Source: Sabethes cyaneus (Eukaryota > Arthropoda > Insecta > Diptera > Culicidae). Taken from it: a stretch of 64,000 bases of DNA. Below are positions 1 through 11,394 of this stretch, piece by piece. The stretch is from contig NC_071355.1 of the NCBI RefSeq assembly GCF_943734655.1, positions 138,212,951-138,276,950 on the forward strand, given 5' to 3'. Within the stretch, counting starts at the first letter, position 1. Each line of letters starts with the position of its first letter. The translations under genes were made by a program, and so were the position numbers. A model generated the notes under the pieces. That model saw only the letters and a program-made list of their open reading frames with translations, searched no databases and was not told the origin of the DNA.

Positions 1-430
1 TATACAGAAAAAAATCACGCGTGAGTTTTTCTGTTTTCATAACAAAAAGCACAAAACTCACACATCCCACGTAACAACCCAATAGTAAATTGGTCTTATC
101 CATTACTTATAGTAATTTTATCAGAGCATTGCCAAGTGTATCAGGTTTTATAATGTTTTTCCTCAAGTAAATTTTATCTTATTTGATTATCATTTCTGAA
201 GTATGACTGAACGAGACTTGAAGAAGCATTCATGAAACTGTATTATCAATAAGTGTAATTTACCTTATAAGCGATTTTAAGGGATACTTAATTTATGCTT
301 AAAAACGACGCTCCTTAAAACTTAACAACGGTTTTGACAAAAATGTATGACATTCTTCTGCAAGATTGGTTTATCTTAACAATACTGCCATAAAACTCTC
401 TTAAAACCGAGTATTCTTGAAAGAGAAATC
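1..430. other. Unassigned AT-rich DNA
   Basis: No open frame, repeat or structured element that I can name. It runs into a unit of the insect repeat that begins near 431. Confidence 0.5.
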
Positions 431-1024
431 TAAAATAAATTCATGCCTCCAAAAACCATTCCATTTGTTTGATTAGTACTCGAGTTATGAGGAAATTTGT
501 ATATTATTTGTATGGGAATCCCCCATCCTAAAGAGGGGAGGGGTCTCAATTTACCATAGAAACAATTCTTACGTTCTGAAAGCCCTGCATTCCAAATTTG
601 GTTCCATTTGCTTGATTTGTTCTAGAGTTATGAGAAAATTTGAATTTCACTTGTGTGCGAGCTCCCCTCTTAGAGGGAGAAGAGGTTTCAGTACACCGTA
701 GAAAAAAATCCTGCCTTCTGAAACCCCCTCATGCCAAATTTGCTTCCATTTGCTTGATTAGTTCTCGAGTTTTGAGGAAATTTGTGTTTCATTTATATAG
801 AAGCCCCCCCTCTTACGCCCTCCTTATATTTGCTCTCTTACCCCTATAAAATTGCTGGTCATTTTATCTATCCAACGACATATAAATTGTTCAGTTTCGT
901 TCAGTAGTTTAGTAGTTATTAGCATTTGAAATCTTTCATTCAAACGTTTCATTTCTATTTTCGTTTTCACAAAGTGCTACCCAGTCCCAGTATAGTAAAC
1001 AAAGACGTAGTTCTACGTCAAAAG
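431..1024 (+). repeat. 142-bp-unit insect repeat, copy 1 (GACGTAG end)
   Basis: About three degenerate units, each with the phrase CCATTTGCTTGATTAGT, then a T-rich stretch with a 'GGGAGCCCCCC..GAGGGG' hairpin. They are followed by a 190-bp unique 3' module (835-1024) ending in the near-palindrome GACGTAG-TT-CTACGTC at 1004-1019. The same module closes the copy at 28632-29044, so the right boundary near 1024 is well defined. Short open frames here (e.g. 640-849) are repeat sequence, not genes. Confidence 0.75.
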
Positions 1025-2325
1025 ATTTACCCCTTTTCAAAAGTTAGTCTGTAAAAATTTGGAAAAACTAAGCATGCAAAGTTACTTACGTAAAAATATT
1101 ACAAAGAAACAAATACCTTTCCCAGAACGTATTGTTTGGGCTATAGACGCTAAAAGGCGACCCGCTCCAAAAAGTCGAAAAAATCGATTTTTTTGCACTT
1201 TCGGGAAGCATATAGGTTCAGAAAAGTTGGGCCAAAATAATTTTACTATATCTCATTTTGTTGAAAGGTTACCAACAGCAAAAATTATAGGGTCAGTGAA
1301 GTGTATCGTACCTGTACGAAACTTTAAACGAAACGTGAAACTATTTTTTTCTCGAAACCATTTCTTTTCAGGATGTAAAAATGATTTACTTGAAATGTTA
1401 CGTGGTCGTTATTAGAAGTCTCGATTTTTGAATTTTTCATGAGCTCTCAATTGGCAATTTTTGTTGAAAATCAAGTATCAATTCTAAGCCTAAGTATTGA
1501 TATTGAAGAAGCTCTCGCGTCGGGATTAAAATACGTATCTATCATCAGATAATAACATGGCAGTAGAATTAAAGGATAACGTTAACTATTGGTTTCTTTT
1601 TCTTATCTTTTTTCCAATTTATTACAAATAATCGAAACGATTTAGAAAAATAATGCAAATGTCTGTTAACTGTGTCGGTTGATTCGTACCACTTCTGACT
1701 TCCCGAATCCAGATGGCGCGTTACTTGGCTCGCAACTGCAACAAAGTAACTAATATGACCACAGTCGATGATTTGTTAAAAGAAATTCACATCTTTCAAA
1801 CCGATGTTATTAATTCGATAAAATTTATTGAAAAATACAGCGTAACGATCCCCTAAGCAACGCCGGAATAACTCTGGGACCAAATGAAAATTTGGAAAGC
1901 AAAGAAACACATATTTACAAGACGAACCTTTGCCAAAAATATATATAAAAAATAAATTGTTATCAACATTTCATGGCAGGCAGACAAAAACAAAACACCA
2001 TGCGTCTGCATTATGTGCTAGTAATTTCTTTAAAATCTGAAAAATATACACCTCTGAATTTTTTATATGATATATACAATCAGGTATTAGTATTTCTGTG
2101 CCTCCAGATGTTTTGTAGAATGTTCTCAGATTACAATAAAAAATATAAAAATTGGGGGTCTACACGGCATTTTGTATTTGTATTTATTTACTTTTACCGG
2201 AAGGGGAAAAGTCAAGCTGGAGATAAGTACTTTCAAATGTCATTTACATCTCAGGCCTAAAAACCTCTAAATATCTAATTACGAAGAATTACTTATTGTC
2301 TAATAACAATATGATAGTATATCTT
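1025..2325. other. Unassigned DNA with two short open frames
   Basis: The + strand is open at 1059-1415 (118 residues, rich in Lys/Arg/Phe) and again from an ATG at 1713 for about 48 codons. I recognise no domain in either. Their position directly after a repeat boundary suggests decayed mobile DNA rather than a host gene, but this is inference. Confidence 0.25.
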
Positions 2326-2474
2326 CACCCCTATTCTGTATTTCGAACGAATCTTTATTTAGTTCGATTTGTTTCGAACGAGATGTTTTGCCCATTTGAT
2401 TTTGCTGGCGGAAATTTCTTTCGAAACAGTTTACGTTCGAAAAACCAATCCGTACGAAATACAGAATAGCGGTG
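2326..2474. mobile_element. 149-bp MITE (CACCCCTATTCTG ends)
   Basis: The ends are inverted: CACCCCTATTCTGTATTTCG at the left and the complement of CACCGCTATTCTGTATTTCG at the right, with the match continuing a few bases. The interior carries repeated TTCGAACGA-type motifs. It is too short to code. A target duplication is not clear (CTT on both sides at most). Confidence 0.65.
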
Positions 2475-2512
2475 CTTATCTTATAATTTCCTATTTCGTC
2501 ACAATTATATAT

Positions 2513-3866
2513 AGACTAGCTGACCCGACAAACTTCGTATTGCCACAAATTAAACTGTGTTGTTCATAAATCGTGAATCTCGGATAACCTTTCTCACAAT
2601 CTTGAGTTTTGCAAGTTTCTGAGGAGTTCATGGGTGTTTTAATATACAAATTTTCCTCACAGTAAAGTAGAAAACAACTCCCCCCATTGCTTAGCCTGAT
2701 AAAACAAAGCGGATAGCATTTAAATATTCGCCATCATTACAAACCATTTCGCCGAATACCATTTTGCGGAACACCAATTCTCGGTTGACCATAACGCGGA
2801 ATATAGAAGAAAAAACTTACGCGGGATGTACCATTTCACGGAAATTTTTCTCGTAGAAAGTACCATTTCGCAGGGGTGACCCAACTGAAAGAAAGTAATA
2901 GAGGTCAGTAGATCTAGGAAAATAAATAAACCTAGATAGAGGTGATCTCTACGGGGGGCTGCCCCCCCTCCGACGGCAGGTCGCCGGCAACACTCGCGGC
3001 CTATGGTCGACTCGCGCTGAATTATCTATTGTTATTGATAGTTTTTGGTGGTCTTGTTATTGATTAATGTTTTATGAAAAAGCCTAAAATTTCTCGAGTT
3101 CGATTAGTTTTTGAGTTACGCAAAAATTTCTGTTTTATTTGTATGAGAGTCCTTATCTCCCTATCACAGGGGTGAGGGGTCTCAAACCATCATTAAAAAA
3201 AATCCTGCCTCCAAAATCCCCCAGAAGCCAAATTTGGTTCTATTTGCTTGATTATTATTCGAGTTATGAGGAAATTTGTATTTCATTTGTATGGGAGCCC
3301 CCCTCCTAAAAAGGTAAAGGGGTCCTAATTAATCATAGAAAAATTTCATGCCTCCAAAAACACCCACATGCCAAATATGGTTCCATTTGATTGATTAATT
3401 CTCGAGTTATGAGGAAATTTGAATTTCATTTGTATAGGAGCCCCCCCCTCCTAAAGTAGGGAAAGGGTTCAATTCACCATAGAAAAATTCTTGTCTCCAA
3501 AAACACCCACATGTCAAATTTGGTTCCATTTGCTTCATTAGTTCTCGAGTTATAAGGAAATTTGTATTTCATTTGTATGGGAGCCCCCCCCTTCCAAAAA
3601 GGTAAGGGGTCCTAATTCATCATAGAAAAAAATTCATGCCTCCAAAAACACCAACATGCCACATATGGTTCCATTTGATTAATTAGTTTTCGAGTTATGA
3701 GGAAATGTGTATTTCATTTGTAATGGAGCCCCCCCTCCTAAAGTGGGAAGGGGTTTCAATTCACCATAGAAAAAAATCTCGTCTCCAAAAACAGTAGTTT
3801 TCGATTCTAAAAGGAACATAGGGACAGACAGACAGAAAGACAGAAATCCTTTTTTATAGGTATAGA
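2513..3866 (+). repeat. 142-bp-unit insect repeat, element A (ACTAGCTGACCCGAC start)
   Basis: It starts with ACTAGCTGACCCGACAAACT after a TATATATAG run, as element C does, and ends with (GACA)n, AAATCC and TATAGGTATAG. Five units of about 142 bp lie at 3100-3780. Compared with element C, the stretch about 2610-2945 is extra. It contains degenerate copies of ACCATTTCGC(C/G)GAAT. No coding capacity is seen. Elements with this start are common in arthropod genomes; their class cannot be decided here. Confidence 0.75.
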
Positions 3867-4109
3867 TTATTATAATAGATCTCAAACAGCCCTTAGGACT
3901 GCTGCCGAAGCATTTTAATAATTCAACCAAAGAACCAAGAGAAGATAAACTAAGTACTAAGGTATAAGATTGTTAATTCGTGATGTCTAATATATAAAGA
4001 GGGCCCCATATCAAATTGCACTACGGAAGAAACGGTGTAGAAAATTACCTAATGAAGCGATCCTTTTCAAACTTTCAGAATGTAAAACATAACCCATTAG
4101 TAAGCTTTT

Positions 4110-4905
4110 GGCATATTTATTTCATTCAATTTCAATACCGTAACCGTATCCTCGCATCTAACACTTAACTCCACTTATAACGTTTTGTACAACATCTGGC
4201 TGCAGTTTCTTCTGTACGGAAACCCACTTTTTCTTCATGTCTTCCTCAGATTTGACCTCCTTGGGATGCCTTTATAGTGCCTGCTTCATAATAGCCCAGT
4301 ATTTTTCGATGGGCCTTGTTTCCGGTCCGTTGGAGGGGGTGTGGGCTCCTTGGATACGAAAGTAACCCTGTTGGCTGCGTACCACTCCAGGACATCCTTT
4401 GAATAGTGGCACGAAGCTAGACCGGCCACAAGATAGTAGGGTCCTCGTGTTGCTTCAACAGAGGAAGTAGACGCTTCTATACACTTCTTGAGGTAGATCT
4501 GCTCGTTTACAGTCGTAGTTACGAACGACGCACTCCGTTTGCCACATGAACAGATCGCTTTGCCAAATCATGTATTTCTTGGCAAACTTTGAAAACTTCT
4601 GCTTCCTTATTTCCTCCGGAACATCAAGCTTGTACTGGATGGTGAAGAAAAGTAGCCCCGGAAGTTACCGAAAGTCCGCTTTGATGTAAGTTTCATCATA
4701 CATAATGAGGCTTCGTCAGCATCTGGGTGTACAGTTTCCGGGCCCGTGATTTTCCCATCACATTTTGCCGTTCGTCACGATTTGGAGCCTTCTGTACTTT
4801 GTACGTATGCAGTCCCTCCCGTTCCTTGGCTCTCTGAACGAAAGACTTGGACAGATTCAACTTTTTGGCCACATCCCTGACTGAAGCATTGGGATTCTAA
4901 AAATC
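4110..4905 (-). pseudogene. Dead DD37E mariner-type transposase (ITmD37E-like)
   Basis: Read on the - strand, the helix-turn-helix part (about 4900-4830: NPNASVRDVAKKLNLSKSF) leads into the catalytic core with a DDET motif near 4690. The region around the second catalytic Asp follows (LASCHYSKDVLEWY near 4390), then the RPIEKYWAIMKQAL block near 4290 with its Glu. The spacing fits the DD37E family known from mosquitoes. The copy is inactive: several frameshifts and stops are present, and the residue expected to be the second Asp, just before LASCHY, reads Gly (GGT). I could not define terminal inverted repeats. Confidence 0.8.
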
Positions 4906-6879
4906 GATGTCATTTTAGGAATTTTTCGAATTTTTTAAAACCGTTACGTCACAATTTAGGTATTGACTATAAGTTTCAAAATTATCATTGAAATCCGTTC
5001 TCTGATACTCCGTTAGTTCCCAGTACGTACCGCTATTAGGGAATCGTCTTCTAGAGAGCATTCAGGCGCTCAGCTACCAACAGCATAATAATTACTATTT
5101 TTACATAAAAAGATACAAAATATATCTTTCAATATATGTTGGCTATTGACATACGCTGGCTTGCTGATGTTCGGTTGAAATATTCAAATGGCGAATTTTC
5201 TAACCTCTGATTGAGAAACATTATGATGATGGACGAAGCACGAACGATTTACTCCTTTTTATTTTATATGACATGGAAAATAGCAGCATAGGGCAAATGA
5301 ACGAGTAATTAGTGCTTGAGTTAGTCTCTGCAGTGATAATAACAGATTAAACTAATACTCGTCAAAGTTATACACGCAGTTCAACAACGGGCAATAGATT
5401 CATTACTATTAACGAGGAACTAGTAGTCATTAACTTTTCGGCGGGGAACCCAATTTGCTTCCGAGTTTTTGGGCTCAAAAGCGGGGTTCTGTTTATAGAA
5501 CTATGTTCCCTGCATTCTTCTTCTTTTTGTTTCAAACAATAAAATTGCTTTTGAAATTTGCAGAATCGATGACAACTAATTTCACCTTAAAATACACAAG
5601 TCTCATTTTTGAAATGCATTTGTGTTTGACAACATTTGAATGAAATTCGAGCTCTATGGTATTTTACGTAATGTGGCTGTACGTGATGAAAGTAAATTTG
5701 TGTATCTACAAACATTGGATTGAAAACTAATTTCACACAAGGTTGCATTTCCATATAATTAGTGGATGTGCAACTAAACCACGGCGTAACTAAAAGGACT
5801 AGCAATTAGGGAACGAGTGATGCGCACGTGAAAGCGGTAGGTACATTGATGTGTATTATAAATTAGAATATTTTATAAAGATATGAATGGTTGAGATAGT
5901 TTTGATGTAAATAATCGTTGGCACGCTTTGAGACAAGCATAATAAATATGTATATCACTGTACCTTAATGATATCCAAGCGAAGTTCTAACACTAAAATA
6001 TTTTGAGCTGATAGGAAATGGAATCTCGTGTCGGATAACTTTCTTACCAGAACAATCCTAGATTCATAAGACAAGACAAATTTTCTATTAAAGAAGGAAC
6101 AAGGAATTATTGTCAAGTCCCAATGTATTTATTGGGTAAAAGTTATTACTTTGAGCGTCTTAGCAGAATCTAGAAAATGAGTTGAAGGAAAAGTTTTTCC
6201 ATTTTATTTTGCTGCATAACAAAACCCTAGGGTGAGGGCGCCATTTTAGTCCTATTGCATATATTAGTTCTATTTTCACTATAATCATCTACATGTGCAA
6301 TGAATAGCTGCATTAGCCATATATTTAGCGCATTTTGATTGAAGCATTGACAAAAACCAGACTTATCTGGTATAAAAGAGTCGTGGAGATTATTGCAATG
6401 TAGCTGAGTATCTCGTCTTTTTTGAAAATACTTTAATTTATGAACAAGGCTCCAAAAATACTTAACATATTTTTGATATGCTTGCGTAGAATGGCCCCTA
6501 ATGCTCTATTTTCCCTGTTGCATTTTTCTTAACATAATTTTGAAAGCAAAGAAATCTCAAATTGCTTTAAAATATTTTTACATTGCCTAGCTTCCAACGA
6601 GATATTCCAAATTAATCCATGCGTAAATCAAAATAATCTACTAATTGTTTAAGAACCTTAAAATTAGAACGCACCTATGTTTTCTTTACCATTTGTCATC
6701 GTGAGTTGAGCTTTGTTTCCAAGGTGTGTGAGCTAGATCCAAGCTTGTTTATCACCACCCGACAGGAGAATATTATTTGCAGTAGAATGGACAATAGCCG
6801 ATATCGTCGTCTCTAGCCGAACCGAGCTCGATCGGTTGCTGCTAAAAGTGATTTGCGGCCGAGCACGAGAGCAGCTCCG
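4906..6879. other. Unassigned AT-rich DNA
   Basis: No gene or named repeat recognised. Short frames at 5455-5643 and 5587-5805 overlap on opposite strands and have no coding character. Confidence 0.4.
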
Positions 6880-7128
6880 GTTTAATATAAATATAAGCGA
6901 ATTTTCTACCGAAAGCTTATTGCAAGTCTTCCCTCGCTGTGAATTTCCGCAGTTCGCGCATTTCCACACGCGTGCAGTGCTGTTGTGTGGTTCGCACTCG
7001 ACATTTCGGACTCATCTCTCGTGTACAAGATTAGGCTAACTTTTCCGTGACTTAGTGACTGAAAGTTCGTGGCTTAGTATTTTGCCAAAGAAATTTAACG
7101 TCAAAGCCGTGGAAATCTGGTGTAATGT
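6880..7128 (+). promoter_or_regulatory. Candidate promoter and 5' non-coding exon
   Basis: A GC-richer island in AT-rich DNA. It has a TATA-like AATATAAATATAAG at about 6885-6898, then about 230 bp without long stops. It ends at a strong splice donor, TGT|GTAAGTG, after 7128. The next coding exon on this strand is the acetyltransferase exon at 15624, preceded by a pyrimidine tract and acceptor TTTTTTCATTTATCAG ending near 15519. The stretch could therefore be the 5' UTR exon of that gene. This is inference; an unrelated non-coding transcript is equally compatible. Confidence 0.3.
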
Positions 7129-8029
7129 GTAAGTGTTTTTACAGTATCAAACATGAACGAAAATATTAAATTTTTGAACCTCTACTCCATCTGGATTATG
7201 GAAAGTCAGATAAAAAAATCTCCGAAACGAAACGTTAATCAACTTAATTACACGTGTTTGCGCAATGTGCCTTTTAAACGGATCAGTTATCGTGCTTACG
7301 TGGACCCGCATAGGAAAATAGCGTTAAAGCTTGCACAGCGTGAGAAAATGAGGGCAATTAGATGATTGGAAGATGCATCACGTAGGCAAATAGTTACTGC
7401 TAATGGCAATCCAAAGTATCACAGTACACACATGTTGATGCTTGTTGTTGTTTTTGCTGTTGTAAGTGATTTTTATCGCTTCTCAATCTAAGTGCAACTT
7501 TGTGACAAATTCCAGCAGTTCTGTGATAGAAATATTTTTGTCAATTCAAGACCATTAGAAATAATTGCTTGTCTATTGAGTGAATCATGAATGTTCTTTT
7601 GTTTAAAAATTTGCAATTAAAATTAATTTCTGTCGCTAAAATGATAGTAAGGGTTGGGGATGGTTGAGGTTGATTTTCAATGCTTGTCACTGGCATCGTG
7701 TGTCAACAAATATTGAATTGGATTCATGGCGGTTCTAAAACGAAACGGGGAAACGATTGAAAATTTACGTCGGATAAAAAAATACAAACAACTCATCTGC
7801 GCCATTGTTTTAACTGAGTTGACTATGATGATCGATTATAAAAAATCTGTTTAGTATAGAGTTGTCAAGCTATTCGTGCAGTTGTTAAACATGAAGATAA
7901 CATCAGAGTGGCTAAACCTGTGGGAAGTAAGATTATATTGTTTACCTATTCTTGGAATCCTGAAGGATAGAACATGAAATCACTATTAAAGTTAAATGAA
8001 AGAATTTTTTTAATAATTCCACTATTAAT
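7129..8029. other. Unassigned DNA (possible first intron)
   Basis: It includes a 70-codon open frame at 7153-7365, beginning just after the candidate donor. Nothing in it resembles a known domain, and it lies in what would be intron. Confidence 0.3.
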
Positions 8030-8178
8030 TTTATTCACGACAGATTCGCATTTCACCTATGACTTGCTGGCTTCATCAGCGTTCATTTTCGAACTATTTT
8101 GAATAGTTCACGGACAGGGACTTGCAGGGATGAACCCTGCAAGTTGAAAGCGAAATGCGTATCTGAGGTGAATTATAG
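8030..8178. mobile_element. Fold-back MITE (CAGATnCGnATTTC family), copy 1
   Basis: Imperfect inverted ends: TTCACGACAGATTCGCATTTC at left (about 8034) and the complement of TTCACCTCAGATACGCATTTC at right. The inner motif CTTGCTGGCTTCATCAG matches CTTGCAGGTTTCTTCAG of the copy at 16468-16635. The motif is familiar from mosquito genomes. Confidence 0.6.
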
Positions 8179-9939
8179 GGTCCGGAAGGGTATTTTCAGC
8201 CCGTTAAGCGATGGCATCTATTTTTTCGGACTATGGCCTAGTTCTAGTGGAAGCACAGGTGGTTTCGACGTTCTTTGAATAATAAATAGTAGATTACTTA
8301 CAGTTTTGAGAAAATAGTTATAGCATATTAAAAGTGTATGCCAGCAAAGTATTGTTATTGGCGAAAGAAGAGGCAAATAGGCTGAATTTAGAAACCTGCT
8401 AAAAATACCATCCCGTACCCTATATAATAGTGGAATTGAATAGTGAAAAAGTACTACTAAGTTCTGCTACTACTTTCGTTCAGGCAACCATTGCAGAACA
8501 TTCTGTTTTCTTTATCGTACTTTGAAAAACATTTCGAAAAATATTTAGTTTTGTTGTGACACTGGTTTTTTAGTCAACCCATTGGCAGCAGAGATAGTAA
8601 CGTTATCAAAGGATTTTTAAGTGCCAGTTTTTCGAGTTTATATCGAAATGTTGCGAACATTTCGGGTTTTTCAGGAGATGTTTCAGTGATAGGAATCTAA
8701 GACAGTAAAGCTGTTGTGTGGTTTTTGCTAAACAACACTTTGTTTTCACCCGGTATTATACGGTAAAATAATGATCCCAACCCAAGCATTCGTTAACGCT
8801 GATCAAAACATGTTTTATGGCGGGGCTCCCTTTTGACAAGCTTTAATTTACATGATTATTGAATTGTAATAAACGGTTTAATCTTTAATTACAGTTCGTA
8901 GAGTTTAACGATAGTGCATTACCCAGCAGTATATTTGTTGTCGGTCGACATTCGATAACTAATTGCAAATAACAGTACTAGTAAAAAGCAAAGCCAAGCT
9001 TTGGGTTGTAAACGCTAATTAAGCGGTGTAACAGTGCTAGCAGCTACGCGAAAATTTACCAAATACTATGTCTCTATTAATTACCAAAAAATGTATATTT
9101 GCAATCGGCTAAATAAACTCTTGTCGTACAAAAACTTGCATAATACTGCAAAATTAAATAATAATGTATTTATCAAGATTGTATAATACCTAAGCTGTAT
9201 CTGTGTATAAAATCCATACAGAAATACATAGTATTGAAGAATCTGTACTTGCATTCGTATTCTTTCGCCTAGCGTCCGTATCCACCTGTAGAGTCTGAGA
9301 GGCACAGATACACAAAAATTTTAATGAAATTTTTTTTCGACGTTATGAAAAATAACCCTTGAAATTTTTTTTGACAGTTTGGTACCACATTTTGGTGTTA
9401 CGATTAGGATTTGTTTGAACAAGAATACGTGTAAATTGACTAAATTTTCTATTAAAGAATCAAGCTATTTTTCTTTTTGAAGCTCAGTTAGTATAAAACA
9501 TAAATATTTAGTTCAGTTACCAGGTGACCGAATCCGATTTGCTAGGCTTTTCGTGTAACTTCTAGTATCAAATTCTGCCCATCCATAACCTCTTTATTTG
9601 TCACGGGGAGCCAGTTTGCCAGTTTTACCTATAATTTTTTGTTTAGTTGGCTTTGGTGTACTCGCCGCCAGATCTCGCTGCGCTGCTGATCGTAAATTCA
9701 GCTCTAACCACTCGTTATGTAATGGCAGCATGTAACAATAGCATGGAACAACTGTGATGCTACAGGAAAGGTAGAGAACTCGTTCACATACTGGTTGAAA
9801 GTCCCTGTTACAATGAAAGTGTCACTTTTTAAGCCATTGCTGCAGATAGCCTGTCAAACCAGGTATTTTTGATCGCGTTTCAACTGTTTCTTCTCCTAGA
9901 AAATGTCTGCTATTTTTTTTCCTTCCAGTTGCCATAGAA
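8179..9939. other. Unassigned AT-rich DNA
   Basis: No recognisable gene. The 74-codon - strand frame at 9081-9305 has no domain. The last 80 bases may belong to the transposase fragment that follows. Confidence 0.4.
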
Positions 9940-10135
9940 AACTACTGTTAACTAGGCTGTGTGAAGTCCTCCTTGAAGTGGGTTTCGTTGATTATCACCA
10001 CGTAATAGAACTTCATCAGCATTGTCGTGTACAGCTTCGCGGATGGAGTTTTGACCGTTTTGTATTGTTTATCGTCGCGATTTGGTGTCAGTACTTTCTT
10101 CTAACTTTTACTTTCTTTCGGGTTGCTTTTTTACT
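9940..10135 (-). pseudogene. Second DD37E transposase fragment
   Basis: On the - strand the blocks PNRDDKQ, SAKLYTTMLMKFYYV and INETHFKEDFTQ align with PNRDERQ, RARKLYTQMLTKPHYV and DDETYIKADFRQ of the copy at 4110-4905. Here the first catalytic Asp position reads Asn (INET for DDET), so the fragment is doubly dead. It abuts a LINE reverse transcriptase fragment on the same strand. Confidence 0.65.
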
Positions 10136-11110
10136 CTATGCTCTAGACGACACTTCTAGCTTGTTTACGGATCTCGGACGGAGAGGTTGGCCTTTCGCTG
10201 AAAAGGCTGGTTACTTTTCGCTTTTCATTTATACTCTGTTTGCTTTCAATAGTCACTCTCCGTGGGATGCGAACGTTGTTTTCCCTGGAGCCTCTCCCTA
10301 CCATATATTTGGTTTTAAATGCATTGATTTGTAATCCAATCATCCTAGCCTCCGTTTCTAGTCTGGTGTAGATTGCCACCATCGTCCCAAGGTTTTTAGT
10401 AATGATGTAGAGGTCGTCTGCGACCTCTGAATTGAACTACTCGCGTCGGTGTTTTCTCATGATAAACCCGTTTGCGGATGCTCGGCGTATATGTTGATTG
10501 TGCGAGTTTTCCAACCTCTGCTTTCCATCGTTGGCCACTTTTGCTGAAGATCGTGATGCGTGGGCATGTTGTACTCCCGACAATTCTCTCACCTTCGCTA
10601 AGTCTATATTTTTGGCCTAATATATAGAATTTGCAGTTTGCCTGAATCTACATTTCTCGCATTAAGCATTTATTTTTCCCCAACATTCTGGAGAATTTGT
10701 CGGAGTGAAAAATTGATCCGTAGCACATGGGCCCCCATAAAACCCGCCAGATATTGCCCTACGAATTCTCTTGCTTTTGGAGATAGACGAAGTAACCAAA
10801 TCTGGGAGAGCACTTTGTCGACGGTATTGATCAGCGTAGTACGGCGGTGATTACAGAAATCTGGGTAACCGCACTTTTTATAGATGGAACAAACAACACC
10901 TTCCATCAATTCTTCCGGTAGTTTCTCCTTCTCAGAAAAATATCCTTGAAATTATCCAATCAAGTGCCGTTGCTAGTAGTTCTTGGCTATTTTGGAAGAG
11001 TTCTACCGGGAGTCGGTCCTTTATGGCGGTTCTATTATTCTTCAGCTGACCGCTTTCTTATCGGATCTCTTCGAGATCGGGAATCACAGCATGCTGTTAT
11101 CGTTTGTAGG
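10136..11110 (-). pseudogene. LINE reverse transcriptase fragment
   Basis: On the - strand, in order: a QLKNNRTAIKDRLPVELF block (about 11050-11000), EGVVCSIYKKCGYPDF and KVLSQIW (about 10905-10800), a LRQILQN block near 10690, then the catalytic loop region ADDLYIITKN near 10410. After that comes ARMIGLQINAFKTKYMV, ending near 10290. This order is that of the ORF2 reverse transcriptase of I/Loner-like LINEs, with the segment between LRQIL and the ADD box deleted or scrambled. Frameshifts and stops make it non-functional. Confidence 0.75.
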
Positions 11111-11394
11111 TAGGTACTTCTAGGTTAACTTCTGTTTCGTTTCCTTTTGTTATAACGCCATCGGATGTAATAAAGTTAATGGTAGAGTTGATAAAATTTA
11201 TTGCGATCGCACGTAAACCAGTTCGTATGAGTGCAAGCTACCAAAAACTCACATGAACGTTAGATGTAAGTGTGAAGGATAAGAGTTATTCATTTTTTCA
11301 TCATTATCATTTCACGTGTCGATTTTTCTTGAGTGCATCATTTTGTATGCACACAAAGTAAAGGGTGTTCAGGTTTTTTAAATAAAAAGAAATA

